NCBI GenBank assembly: GCA_965221605.1 | Contig: CBDCSK010000013.1 | Coordinates: forward strand, 124,001-188,000 | From: Aldehydirespirator sp965221605 | Lineage (GTDB): Bacteria; Actinomycetota; Acidimicrobiia; Acidimicrobiales; Aldehydirespiratoraceae | Length of the DNA stretch: 64,000 nucleotides | Direction of reading: 5' to 3' | In this document: piece after piece, positions 44,755 to 54,710 of the stretch | How positions within the stretch are numbered: the first letter of the stretch is position 1 | Layout: each line of letters opens with the position of its first letter | The notes under the pieces: generated by a model | The model's database searches: none | The model's input: only the letters and a program-made list of their open reading frames with translations | Told to the model about the DNA's origin: nothing | Program-made: the position numbers and the translations under genes

Positions 44755-45940
44755 CTTAGAGAGGGTGTATGACATCGGTCATGGGCCGCGGCACACCCGA
44801 GGGGAGCTGCCGAGGATCAACGACGGGTCGCTGCTGTTCCTGATGCACATGCTCTCCAAGATGCAGCCCGCTGACGGCGGCGGCGGCAGTCGCATCGCCA
44901 TCGTGTTCAACGGGTCGCCGCTGTTCACCGGCGACGCGGGCAGCGGCGAGAGCAACATCCGGCGCTGGATCATCGAGAGCGACTGGCTCGAAGCGATAGT
45001 GGCGCTGCCCGATCAGATGTTCTACAACACCGGCATCGCCACTTACGTCTGGGTGCTCACCAACCGCAAGGAACCCCACCGCGCGGGCAAGATCCAGCTC
45101 ATCGACGGGCGGCGGTTCTTCACCAAGATGCGAAAGAGCCTCGGCAACAAGCGCCACGAACTCTCACCGGACCAGATCGACGACCTCACCCGCATCCACG
45201 GCAACTTCACCCACGGCGAGACCAGAGGCTTCACCGACGAAGATCCTGTGACCCATCAGCCGCGCACTCGGCCCCGCGTGGTCAGCAAGATCTTCGATAA
45301 CGGTGACTTCGGCTACCGCAAGATCACTGTAGACCGGCCCCTCAGGCTGAACTTCGCGGCTACCCCCGGACGCGTCGACCGCCTCGACGACCAGAGGGCG
45401 TTCGCGAATCTCGCCAAGAGCAAGAAGCGCCCAGGCCCGCAGCACGATGCTGATGTAGCCGCAGGCCGATCCCGCCAAGACCTCATCCGCGCCCTGCTCG
45501 AAGCGCTCGCAGACCACACCAGCGGCGCGGTGATCAGCGACCGCGACAGGTTCCACACAGCGCTATCAGGCATCGAGAAGACTGCAGGCGTGCGGTTGAG
45601 CGCCGCCGAGCGCAATGCCGTAACCGCAGCCCTCAGTGAACGCGATCCAGATGCTGCGATCTGCACAGACCGCAACGGCAACCCCGAACCCGACCCGGAC
45701 CTGCGCGACACCGAGACCGTCCCGCTAGGCGAAGACATCGACGACTACATGGCCCGAGAAGTGCTGCCGCATGTACCCGACGCCTGGGTGGACCACCCCA
45801 AGACCAAGACCGGCTACGAGATCCCCCTCAACCGGCACTTCTACGTCTACGAACCACCCCGCCCACTTGAAGAAATCGACGCCGACCTCCACCAACTCGA
45901 ACACGAGATCATCGGCCTGCTAGCCGAGGTCACGGAGTGA
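44755..45940 (+). pseudogene. hsdM: hsdM, type I restriction-modification methylase subunit, 5'-truncated
   Basis: The remaining roughly 395 codons start after the usual NPPF/Y catalytic motif region. GSLLFLMHMLSKM, GSRIAIVFNGSPLFTGDAGS, then SDWLEAIVALPDQMFYNTGI are typical of HsdM. The S-adenosylmethionine-binding motif and NPPF are gone, replaced by IS1380 copy 3, so adenine methylation is not expected. An in-frame ATG inside the IS at 44690 could start a chimeric protein. The missing 5' part is not on the other side of the tandem IS pair, so a deletion followed or accompanied insertion. Confidence 0.9.
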
Positions 45941-46029
45941 CCATCAGCGATGTCCCCCCACGGGCGTGACATCGGACTTGCGGGCCGCTACCGTTGGCCG
46001 CATCACACCCTCATGCGGAGTTGCATGTC

Positions 46030-46272
46030 ATGAATCCTGACACGGCCGCCGCACCTGGTCCGCGGGTGGCCGCCGAAGCCTCCACCGCAAGGATGCCCTC
46101 GTCGTTGAGGGACCTTCTGCGCGGTGCCTCGCTCATCTTCGACTTCACTGGGGCGGTCGGCAGGCGCCGCGTCTCGACGACTCGCATCCCCTCCGACGTT
46201 GACAGACTCGCATCGGACTGGAACTCCGTCGGCGACGACTTGCGCCGGGCCATGGGCAACCAGCCGTCGTAG
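46030..46272 (+). CDS. Hypothetical protein before DUF2335 gene
   Basis: 80 residues from the ATG at 46030. A central SSLRDLLRGASLIFDFTGAV is followed by a hydrophilic end. The stop shares one base with the GTG of the DUF2335 gene, which supports coupling. No family recognised. Confidence 0.55.
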   Translation: MNPDTAAAPGPRVAAEASTARMPSSLRDLLRGASLIFDFTGAVGRRRVSTTRIPSDVDRLASDWNSVGDDLRRAMGNQPS

Positions 46273-46631
46273 TGACAGAGGGCGACCTGCCCGCGGCCCG
46301 GGAGGACCGTTTTCCGTCCCGGCCCGAAGCCGAGCAGGTCACGGTTGAGCAATATCGGGCCTCGTTCCACTCCGGGCCGCTCCCGGCTCCAGCCGACCTC
46401 GCGGCCTACGGAGAGATCAACCCCGAACTCGTCATGCGGATCGTGGCGGCATCCGAGGACGAGAGAGCCCATCGTCACCGGATGGACACCCAACAGTCAC
46501 GTCGAGAGTCGATGGGGCTCGCTGCTGGATTCGCCGTCGCGGTGCTGTTCCTCATCGTCTCCGCATGGCTGATCTACAACGGGCACGACATCGCCGGGAC
46601 AATCCTCGGTACGCTTGACCTAGACGAGTAG
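46272..46631 (+). CDS. DUF2335-family small membrane protein
   Basis: 119 residues from the GTG at 46272. YRASFHSGPLPAPADLAAYG, then EINPELVMRIVAASEDERAH, is the DUF2335 signature. One or two C-terminal membrane helices follow (LAAGFAVAVLFLIVSAWLIY). Function is unknown. The stop codon coincides with the IS982 end, so the last residues may be altered. Confidence 0.82.
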   Translation: MTEGDLPAAREDRFPSRPEAEQVTVEQYRASFHSGPLPAPADLAAYGEINPELVMRIVAASEDERAHRHRMDTQQSRRESMGLAAGFAVAVLFLIVSAWLIYNGHDIAGTILGTLDLDE

Positions 46632-47660
46632 TTCCAAGGGGTGCGGGGGTGGTGGTGGGTCCGCGTCGTTGGGTTTGAGGGTGTCCAAGATCTGGGCTGT
46701 CAACAAGCCCCGATCTTGGAGGATCTCGGCATGAACCCGGACTTGGACACCCTCGCGACTGCACTGTATGTGCGGATCGACGATTTGTTGGCGGCGAACC
46801 CGCAGTGGGCGCCGCTTCGGCCCGCGGTGGGGATCGCGCCTGCGCTGTCGGACGCGGAGCTGGTCACGCTGGCGGTGCTTCAGGCGCTGCTGGGCTTCGA
46901 CTCTGAGGCCCGCTTCGTCCGCTACGCCAGAGCGCACCTGGGGCCGTGGTTCCCCTATGTGCCCCAGCGCAGCGGCTACAACAAGCGGCTGCGCCGGGCC
47001 GGCGAGATGATGCGCCACGTGATCGCGGCGCTGGCGCGGGAGTGCCCGATGTGGCACGACGACGTGTGGCTGGTGGACTCCACGCCTGTCGAGTGCGGCC
47101 GCAGCCGAAGCACCCAGCAGCGCTCCGACCTCGCAGGATGGGCCGCCTACGGCTACTGCGCCTCGCACTCGCGGTGGTTCTGGGGGCTGCGCCTGCACCT
47201 CATCACCACACCGGCGGGACTGCCGGTCGCGTACGCGCTCACCGCAGCCGGAGACGACGAGCGCGACACCTGCCTCGAGATGATCGCCAGAGCCGGGATC
47301 GCCCGGGCGGGCCAGACTCTCATCGCCGACAAGGGATACCGCTCAGCAGCCTTCGAAGCCGCCCTCAACGCCGCCGGCGTCACACTCATCCGGCCCGCCG
47401 CCAAAGGCGAGCCGCCCCGACCCGGGCGACAGTTCCTGCGCCCGCTGCGCCAGATCATCGAGTCCATCAACCAGACCCTCAAAGCCCAACTCGGCCTCGA
47501 ACGCCACCACGGCCGCACCAGACCAGGCGTCGCCGCGCGCGTCCTGCAACGGCTCCTCGCCCTCACCGCAGCAATCTGGCACAACCAAACCACCCAACAA
47601 CCCGGCCCCGCCCGCAGCCTCACCGCCTACGACCACTAACCCCTTGGAACTACTCATCTA
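46621..47660 (+). mobile_element. IS982-family insertion sequence
   Basis: Terminal inverted repeats: left GAGTAGTTCCAAGGGGT (46626-46642), right its exact complement (47637-47653); flanking TAGAC/TAGAT bases extend the match, so the exact ends are uncertain by a few bases. It holds one intact transposase. Confidence 0.82.
46731..47639 (+). CDS. IS982-family transposase
   Basis: 302 residues from the ATG at 46731, preceded by GGAGG. DLDTLATALYVRIDDLL opens it, followed by WLVDSTPVECGRSRSTQQRS (first Asp), GLPVAYALTAAGDDERD, LIADKGYRS (second Asp) and IIESINQTLKAQLGLERH (Glu). All three catalytic regions are intact, so the element may be mobile. Confidence 0.93.
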   Translation: MNPDLDTLATALYVRIDDLLAANPQWAPLRPAVGIAPALSDAELVTLAVLQALLGFDSEARFVRYARAHLGPWFPYVPQRSGYNKRLRRAGEMMRHVIAALARECPMWHDDVWLVDSTPVECGRSRSTQQRSDLAGWAAYGYCASHSRWFWGLRLHLITTPAGLPVAYALTAAGDDERDTCLEMIARAGIARAGQTLIADKGYRSAAFEAALNAAGVTLIRPAAKGEPPRPGRQFLRPLRQIIESINQTLKAQLGLERHHGRTRPGVAARVLQRLLALTAAIWHNQTTQQPGPARSLTAYDH

Positions 47661-47709
47661 GTTGCTCTGACCACTGTCTTCGTGCTGGGCCGCCGCATCG
47701 ATTCAACTC

Positions 47710-47943
47710 ATGAGACGTGACATTCCTCGCCTAGTGGACGCGACGAAGCTCCAGGTCGACAGACAGGCCGATGCGCTGTACCCCCGACTAGACGACTCCG
47801 AGATCATCGGCTCCGTCGAGGTCGCTCCAGGGGTAGTGCTCGACTACAACGGCTCGGAGGAGGTCGTCGGCGTCGAGATGCGCTACCTGTCGCGGAGGTC
47901 GTCGGCGTTGAACCTCTCAGCGCTGCAGTTCGAGACCGTATAG
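47710..47943 (+). CDS. DUF2283-family protein
   Basis: 77 residues. QVDRQADALYPRLDDSEI, then GSVEVAPGVVLDYNGSEEVV, follows the DUF2283 pattern (YDxxADALYIRL ... PGVVLDYDxxGxVVGIE). This small domain is often beside toxin-like DUF4258 genes; none is intact here, and the 110 bp to hsdS have no clear gene. Possibly an orphan antitoxin. Confidence 0.8.
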   Translation: MRRDIPRLVDATKLQVDRQADALYPRLDDSEIIGSVEVAPGVVLDYNGSEEVVGVEMRYLSRRSSALNLSALQFETV

Positions 47944-48701
47944 GTGGCCGGACCGCCAGGATCCGCCGTTCTCGGGCGAGAGTGTCAAGCACTGGCTCCG
48001 CGCCCACGGGCACCAGGTGTGCGAACAACCACTCCAGCGGAGCTGGCCAACAGATGAGGTGCCCCTACCCCAGCTACCGCGATTCCGGCGTGGAATGGCT
48101 CGGTGACGTGCCCAAGCACTGGGAAGTCAAGCGCCTGAAGCACGTCGCTTCGTATCGCACAAGCAGTGTGGACAAGAAGACCAAGGAAGCGGAATTGCCC
48201 GTAAGGCTCTGCAACTACACCGATGTCTACTACCGAGATTATATCCGAGCTAGCGACGGTGAGTTCATGCAAGCAACAGCGTCACCCGAAGAGATCACCC
48301 GTTTCAAGCTGAATCGGGGCGATGTGGTGATCACCAAGGACTCCGAAGACTGGCGCGACATTGCAGTGCCAGCATTCATCGACGAAACCGCCGAGGACTT
48401 CGTGTGCGGCTACCACTTGGGGCTCATCCGCGTCATCAAACTCGCAGATCCCGCGTTCCTCTTCAGGGCGATGCAATCGTTCGCCGTTAACCAGCAACTT
48501 CTACCGCGAGCAACCGGCATCACACGCTACGGACTTACGTACGCAGCGGTTGAAGCCGCTCTCGTCCCGCTGCCGCCGCTAGAGGAGCAGCGGGCTATCG
48601 CCGGGTTCCTTGATCGTGAGACCGGCAAGATCGACCGGCTGATCGCCAAGAAACGGTTGCTGATGGAACGGCTCGCCGAGTACCGGCAGGCCCTGATAAC
48701 C

Positions 48702-50116
48702 GGCTCTTCGCGTTTTAGGGTGGAGTGAGGGTGTCGAGCAGCGCCCAGTTGGGTTTGCCGGCGTACAGCAGGGCCCGGATGCGGTAGTTGGTGAAGTTGG
48801 TGAACCCGAACGCGGCGCGTTTGACGCGTTTGATGAGGTTGTTGGCGGCCTCGGTGGCCGCGTAGGTGACTCTGGCGGTGTGCCAGTTGGCGATCTGGGC
48901 TCTCCATCGCCAGATGGTGCGGCCCAACCGGTTGAGCTCCGGCGGCAGGCCTGGGTCCTGGAGGTCGGAGGCGAGTTGGTTCACGGTGGCGGCGCCCGCT
49001 TCGGCGTCGTCGATGTCATAGATGCCTCTGAGGGTCTCTTCAGCGGCGCCGGGCGTCGCGGACCTCGCCGTAGGGGTCGCCGGCGTCGAGCAGGCCCCGC
49101 AGCCGGACCCGGCCGGAGTCGGTGATGTTCTCAGATGCCGAGACGAGCAGTTTGCGGGCCCGGTAGAGCGGGTCGTGTTTGTGGCCGCGGTGCCCGAGGG
49201 TCTGCTGTTGGACGCGGCGGCGGACCTCGTCGAGGGCGTCGTTGCCGAGCCGCACGACGTGGAAGGGGTCCGCGACCTGGCCGGCGTCGGGTATCGCGGT
49301 GTCGAACGCGGCCCGATACGGGCCCGAGAGGTCCAGCACCGCCCAGCGGATCTCATCGAGCCATTCGCGGGGCCGGCCCAGCAGCCACTCGGTGGGCGCT
49401 TTGGCGGTGCGGCCCGGGACTATGTCGAGCAGCTGGCCCCGGCCGACGTCGACGATGCTGGCGGGGCCAGGCCTTGTCTTTGAACCGGCCCCGGCGGCCC
49501 ATCAAGGTCTCATCCAGTCCCAGAGCCTCGACATCTGAGATCCGCTCGGTGTCGGCATCGAGCAGCGCAGAGCCCCAGCGCCGCACCGACTCGTTCGCCG
49601 GGTGCCAGCTGCATCCCAGTTCTGCGGCGACCTCGTCGACGGGGCGCGCCCTGCCGGCCTGGCGCGTCGCCCAGCGCCCCGCCCGCGCGGTCAGCTTCTC
49701 GCGCGGCGGCGCGATCTCAGGAGCCTGCTCGGTGACGGCGCCCACCGGGCACCGCGGCTGTCCGCAGCGCCACCGCCGCCTGCTGCACCAGCCGAGCAGG
49801 CCGCCCGAACGCCGGGAGATCCACCAACTCCACCTCCCGCTCCCCGTTGGACCACAACGGCCCGCCACAGACCTCACAGTCCGGTCTCGACGTCCGTCTG
49901 CGGATGTGCACTCTCAGCGGCTCGCCGGACTCGTCGTCGACGCCGAGCACCTCGACGTCGCCGAGTCCCACCAGCCGCTCACAGACGCGCGTAGGGTCGC
50001 ACTCCACAGGGATCCTCCAGTTCTTCGGCTGCCTTGGCGGCGCCGATTCTGGGGGATCCCTCGCGTTCAGCCGCGGACCCCTGCTGCCCTTACTCCACCC
50101 TCAAACGCGAAGAGGC
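48702..50116 (-). mobile_element. ISL3-family element, copy B (degenerate, with target duplication)
   Basis: 1415 bp, inverted relative to copy A. Left end GGCTCTTCGCGTTTTAGGG; right end complement GCCTCTTCGCGTTTGAGGG. Perfect 8-bp duplications TGATAACC at 48694-48701 and 50117-50124. It splits hsdS. Confidence 0.93.
48715..50007 (-). pseudogene. Frameshifted ISL3 transposase (copy B)
   Basis: The same segments as copy A appear in separate frames: N-terminus 49717-50007, middle 49353-49877, DPFHVVRLG block 49040-49339, C-terminal end 48715-49356. The last keeps NYRIRALLYAGKPNWALLDT, which copy A has lost through a 7-bp insertion. The three shared frameshifts show both copies descend from an already broken parent. 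Confidence 0.85.
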
Positions 50117-50861
50117 TGATAACCCGCACCGTCACACGCGGCCTCCAGCCCAAAGCCGCTGGCATCAATCCGCCTACCCCCCCCCCGGACCTCAAGGCGT
50201 CCGGCGTGGATTGGCTTGGGGACATCCCCGCACACTGGGTGGTAGCTCAGCTTCGACGGTCGTTCGACATCGTGAACGGCGGGACACCCGCCAGCGGTGA
50301 TGAGCGCTACTGGGACGGCGAGACGGTCTGGCTCACACCGGATGACCTGGGCCGGAACCACAGAATGCGGATCGCCGACAGTCGCCGCAGCATCACGCAG
50401 GAAGGAGTACACAACAGCAGCGCTCGGGTTAGTCCCTCCAACTCGGTTGTTCTGTCCACGCGCGCTCCCATAGGGCACCTTGCGGTTACTACCGTTCCGG
50501 TCACTACGAATCAGGGGTGCCGGACGCTGGTGCCCTCAGCAGAGACGGACAGTTCCTTCGCGTACTACTCGCTGCTTGCGAGCCGTCCTGTGCTCCGGTC
50601 GCTCGGCAAAGGTTCGACGTTCATGGAACTCACCCCGACGGACCTAGGGAGCCATCCACTGCCTCTCCCCCCGCCTGCAGAGCAGCGGGCTATCGCCGCG
50701 TTTCTTGACGAGCGGCTTGAGCGGATTGATGCGCTCACCGCTCGGGTGGAGGCTGCTGTTGAGCGGTTACAGGAGTATCGGACGGCGCTGGTCACGGCGG
50801 TGGTGACGGGCAAGATCGACGTGCGGGGCGATGTGCCGGATGAGGCTGGGAGGGTCGGCGC

Positions 50862-53800
50862 GTGAGCGGTCAGACGGGCGAGGCGGCGTTCGAGTCGGTG
50901 GTGGAATCGGTACTGGTTGATGGCGGCTGGCAGAGGGGCGGCACCGACGGCTGGGATGTGGAGCGGGCACTGTTCCCGTCGCGGGTGGTGGCGTTCTTGG
51001 AGGCGGCGCAGCCGAAGGTGTGGAGCCAGCTAGCCGCTCAGCACGGCGAGCGACTGGAGTCGTCCGTGGTGGAGCAGTTGGTGAAACAGCTCGACATCAA
51101 GGGCACCCTCGGGGTGCTGCGCCAGGGCTTCAAGTTCCAGGGCAAGGCGCTGCGGCTGGCGTTCTTTGAGCCTGCTCACGGCCTGAACCCTGACGCGGTG
51201 ACGCAGTTCGACTTGAACCGGTTGACGGTGACGCGCCAGGTTCGGTGTCATCCCGGCAAGGGCGACACCGTTGACATGGTGTTCGACCTCAACGGTGTGC
51301 CGGTGGCGACTTGTGAGTTGAAGAACCCGATGACGGGCCAGACGTGGCGCAACGCGATCCGCCAATACAAGGAGACGCGTGATCCGGGTGCGCCGTTGTT
51401 CCGGTTCGGCAAGCGGGCTGTCGTGCATTTCGCGGCGGACACCGACGAGGTTCACATGACGACGCGGCTCGCCAAGGACGCGACACGGTTTCTGCCGTTC
51501 AATCGTGGCAGCGCTCCCGGCGGGATCAAGTGCGGTGCGGGCAACCCCGAACACGAGTCCGGCTATCGCAGCGGCTACTTCTGGCAGGACGTGCTTGAAC
51601 GCGGCCGGTTCTTGGGCATCTTGGGCTCCTACGTGTTCGTCGAGAAGCGAGATGAGAAGGTCCACGGCCCCAAAGGCGCTCGCACGAAGCGGCGCGAGAC
51701 GATGGTGTTCCCGCGCTATCACCAGCTCGACTCGGTGAACGGGCTAGTGGACACCGCCCGTGCCGAGGGTCCGGGGCACAACTATCTGATCCAGCACTCC
51801 GCGGGCAGCGGCAAGACCAACAGCATCTCATGGCTGTCGCATCGGCTGGCGAGCCTGCACACCGCCGCCGATGTCAAGGTGTTCGACTGTGTTGTGGTCA
51901 TCACCGACCGGCGGGTGCTGGACCGCCAACTACAGGACGCGATCTACCAGATCGAGCACGCCCAGGGCGTGGTGAAAGCCATCGACGAGGACTCCCAGCA
52001 ACTCGCTCAAGCGCTGGTGGACGGCACCAAGATCGTGGTCACGACGTTGCAGAAGTTCCCGTTCGTGATGCGGGGCCTGCTGTCGGTCGCCGGGGCTGCA
52101 TCGCCTGATGCCCCGACAGCGGGTGAGTTGGCGCAAGCCGACGAGTGGCGTCAGAAGATCGCGGAGCGGCGCTATGCGGTGATCGTGGACGAGGCGCACT
52201 CCAGCCAGACCGGTGACAGCGCCCGCGACATGAAGGCGGTGCTCGGATCACGCTCAGCCGCGGCGTCACAGGACATCACCGATTGGGAGGACGGGCTGAA
52301 CGCCGCGGTCGAGGCCCGAGGACCGCAGCCGAACCTGTCGTTCTTCGCGTTCACAGCCACCCCGAAGGCCAAGACCGTCGAGTTGTTCGGACGGCCGGGC
52401 TCCAGCGGAGACCCGGAGGCGTTCCACGTCTACAGCATGCGCCAAGCCATCGAGGAGGGCTTCATCCTCGACGTGCTGCGGAACTACACCGACTACGACA
52501 CCTACTACAGGATCGCCAAGCACGCCGCTGACGACCCGGAGTTCCCCGAACGGCGCGCCGCGAGGGTGCTGAGCCGGTACGCGTCGCTGCACCCCCACAA
52601 CCTCAGCCAGAAGACCGAGGTAATCATCGAGCACTTCCGCAGCCGTGTGATGGGCTGCATCGACGGCAAGGCCAAAGCGATGGTGGTCACGTCGTCGCGG
52701 CTGCACGCGGTGCGCTACATGCGCGCCTTCGAGGACTACATCAACACCAAGGGCTACGACGACGTTCGCCCGCTGGTCGCGTTCAGCGGCACCGTGACCG
52801 ACCCCGACACCGGCGAGGACTTCACCGAGCCGGGCATGAACAAGGACATCGTTACTGGCAAGGCGATCAGCGAAACGGCGCTGCCCGCACGGTTCGACTC
52901 GCCGGACTACCAGATCCTGCTGGTGGCCGAGAAGTATCAGACCGGCTATGACCAGCCGCTGCTGCAAGCCATGTACGTCGACAAGAAACTTGACGGCGTG
53001 CATGCGGTGCAAACGCTGTCGCGGCTCAACCGCACCGCGCCCGGCAAGAGTCCGCCGTTCGTGCTGGACTTCGTGAACAGGCCCTCAGACATCGCCGCGG
53101 CGTTCGCTCCCTACTACGACCAGACCCGCCTCGAAGAGCGGTCCGATCCCAGCCGTCTCGACAGCCTCAAACACGAACTCGACGCAACGCAGGTCTACCA
53201 CCAAGCCGAGGTGGACCGCTTCGCCGAGATCTGCTTCTCGCCCGCAGCCAGACACCAGGCGAAGAGCCATGCGCTGCTGGTCAAGGAGCTGCAGCCCGCC
53301 GTCGGCCGATACCGGCAGCTCGCAGCGGAGGACCGCGACGAGTTCCGCGACCGGCTCGGCGCGTTCGTGAGGCTCTACTCCTTCATCAGCCAGATCATCG
53401 GTTACGCCGACAGCGACCTCGAACGCCTCGCTGCCTTCGGCCACGCGCTGCTGCCGTGCCTGCGAGACGACAACGACGGGCAGATTCACCCCGAAGACGG
53501 CGTGGAGTTGGAGTTCTACCGCCTACAGCGCGTCGGCTCCGGGGCCGTCGACCTCGAAGACGACGACACCGCGACCGTGAAGGCACCCACCGAGGTCGGC
53601 ACCGGCCGCGGCGACGAGGACCAGGCCCCGCTGTCTGAGATCATCGCCAGCCTCAACGAACGATTCGGCACCGCCTTCAACGACACCGACCGGCTCTTCC
53701 TGGAACAGATCCAACACGACGGCACCAAAGACCCCGACATCAGCCAGACCGCACACGCCAACCCCTACGACAAGTTCGAGCTGGCCGTGCGCCAGCTGCT

Positions 53801-53948
53801 CCCCAAACTGATGACAGACCGGATGGCAGGCAACGACGAGATCGTCACCCGATGCTTCAACAACGACGACTTCCAGGAGATCGTCTTCACCGGAATCGCA
53901 AGAGGCATCTACGAAGCCGTCACCGCCCAACAGCAGCGAACCTCCTGA
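50862..53948 (+). CDS. hsdR: Type I restriction endonuclease subunit
   Basis: 1028 residues from a GTG overlapping the hsdS stop (GTGA). An N-terminal nuclease domain carries DTVDMVFDLNGVPVATCELK (about 137-156, PD-(D/E)xK). Then come Walker A HSAGSGKTNS (about 312), the VIVDEAHSSQTGDS DEAH box (about 440), FFAFTATPKAK motif III and later SF2 motifs including YQTGYDQPLLQ and VQTLSRLNRTAPGK. A helical C-terminus follows. It is full length and uninterrupted. Without HsdM and HsdS it should not cut, since type I nucleases need the methylase-specificity core. Confidence 0.95.
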   Translation: MSGQTGEAAFESVVESVLVDGGWQRGGTDGWDVERALFPSRVVAFLEAAQPKVWSQLAAQHGERLESSVVEQLVKQLDIKGTLGVLRQGFKFQGKALRLAFFEPAHGLNPDAVTQFDLNRLTVTRQVRCHPGKGDTVDMVFDLNGVPVATCELKNPMTGQTWRNAIRQYKETRDPGAPLFRFGKRAVVHFAADTDEVHMTTRLAKDATRFLPFNRGSAPGGIKCGAGNPEHESGYRSGYFWQDVLERGRFLGILGSYVFVEKRDEKVHGPKGARTKRRETMVFPRYHQLDSVNGLVDTARAEGPGHNYLIQHSAGSGKTNSISWLSHRLASLHTAADVKVFDCVVVITDRRVLDRQLQDAIYQIEHAQGVVKAIDEDSQQLAQALVDGTKIVVTTLQKFPFVMRGLLSVAGAASPDAPTAGELAQADEWRQKIAERRYAVIVDEAHSSQTGDSARDMKAVLGSRSAAASQDITDWEDGLNAAVEARGPQPNLSFFAFTATPKAKTVELFGRPGSSGDPEAFHVYSMRQAIEEGFILDVLRNYTDYDTYYRIAKHAADDPEFPERRAARVLSRYASLHPHNLSQKTEVIIEHFRSRVMGCIDGKAKAMVVTSSRLHAVRYMRAFEDYINTKGYDDVRPLVAFSGTVTDPDTGEDFTEPGMNKDIVTGKAISETALPARFDSPDYQILLVAEKYQTGYDQPLLQAMYVDKKLDGVHAVQTLSRLNRTAPGKSPPFVLDFVNRPSDIAAAFAPYYDQTRLEERSDPSRLDSLKHELDATQVYHQAEVDRFAEICFSPAARHQAKSHALLVKELQPAVGRYRQLAAEDRDEFRDRLGAFVRLYSFISQIIGYADSDLERLAAFGHALLPCLRDDNDGQIHPEDGVELEFYRLQRVGSGAVDLEDDDTATVKAPTEVGTGRGDEDQAPLSEIIASLNERFGTAFNDTDRLFLEQIQHDGTKDPDISQTAHANPYDKFELAVRQLLPKLMTDRMAGNDEIVTRCFNNDDFQEIVFTGIARGIYEAVTAQQQRTS

Positions 53949-53983
53949 TCCACCACCGGCCGGGTCGCCTGTAGCGTGGCCCC

Positions 53984-54232
53984 ATGGGCGCTGAGACGAC
54001 TGACAACGATCTTCCCGCGATCCGTCGAGCGTCTGTCGAGAGCGCGGATGGCGGCTATCGGATCAGGCTGGACCTCGAATGGCCCGAACATCCCGAACAG
54101 CATGCAGGCCAGGCGATCCTCGGGATCGTCGGCTTGCCCAACTCTCCCGCACTGCCGCTGATGTACCCGTCGAAGCGCCACGCCGACGCGCTAGCCGGCG
54201 TGTTGAACGCGAATCTGGTGACTCCGGGCTGA
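53984..54232 (+). CDS. Hypothetical protein
   Basis: 82 residues from the ATG at 53984, 36 bp after hsdR. SADGGYRIRLDLEWPEHPEQ and PLMYPSKRHADALAGVLNAN look protein-like and hydrophilic. No family recognised. No ribosome-binding site is clear, so translation could be leaderless. Confidence 0.45.
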   Translation: MGAETTDNDLPAIRRASVESADGGYRIRLDLEWPEHPEQHAGQAILGIVGLPNSPALPLMYPSKRHADALAGVLNANLVTPG

Positions 54233-54302
54233 CCGACGCAACCAGCCACAGGCGTAGGGTCTGAGCCGCCGGACCAGCGTTCGCCCCGATGCAGCTGTCC
54301 GC

Positions 54303-54656
54303 CTATGTGACGCGATGCAGCAGCGTGCCAAGGGTGCTGTGCATGACGTTGCGCTGCTCGTCCACAGTGAACGGAGCGGTGATGGCAGTCAGCCGAACAG
54401 CCACGTCGGTGTCGTTGGGCAGGTCTAGGCCGCTGATAGCGGCGGTGGGGACAGAGCAGCTCGTTTCGTGGTCCGGTATCTGCACTTCGACCGGTCCGTA
54501 GCGGTCGCCGGCGATCTCGAACACGACCGTCGCGACGACCAGCGAGCCCTCGGGCGGCGGCATCACCAGCATGACAGAGACCGCGATGCCGTCAACCGGC
54601 GTGCCCGTGCCTATCGACTCGGACCCCATCCGCGCCCAGAACGAATGAGAGTTCAC
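54303..54656 (-). CDS. Hypothetical protein
   Basis: 117 residues. Alternating hydrophobic residues (GIAVSVMLVMPPPEGSLVVA) suggest a beta-rich fold. No family recognised. The 22-bp repeats at 54711 lie upstream of its start and could hold its regulatory region. Confidence 0.5.
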   Translation of the reverse strand: MNSHSFWARMGSESIGTGTPVDGIAVSVMLVMPPPEGSLVVATVVFEIAGDRYGPVEVQIPDHETSCSVPTAAISGLDLPNDTDVAVRLTAITAPFTVDEQRNVMHSTLGTLLHRVT

Positions 54657-54710
54657 CGCAACGACCCTAACCCGCCGCCGAACAGCATCCCGTCACACCC
54701 CACCCTTGAC

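Larger units (their letters stand above)
48054..50865 (+). pseudogene. hsdS: hsdS, type I specificity subunit, interrupted by ISL3 copy B
   Basis: The 5' half (48054-48701) has YRDSGVEWLGDVPKHW, one target-recognition domain and the central PLPPLEEQRAIAGFLDRETG, then EYRQALIT. The 3' half (from 50117) continues RTVTRGLQPKAAG, VDWLGDIPAHW, the second recognition domain and a second PPPAEQRAIAAFLDERLERI. ISL3 lies between, with TGATAACC on both sides, and precise excision would restore one frame of about 463 residues. The stop overlaps the hsdR start. Confidence 0.92.

Noticed and set aside
44690..45940. Intact hsdM
   Set aside because: The first 21 codons are IS1380 sequence and the catalytic region is missing, so it is a truncated gene.
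49135..50865. 576-codon rightward frame as one protein
   Set aside because: Its first two thirds are antisense to the ISL3 transposase; only the last part is hsdS.
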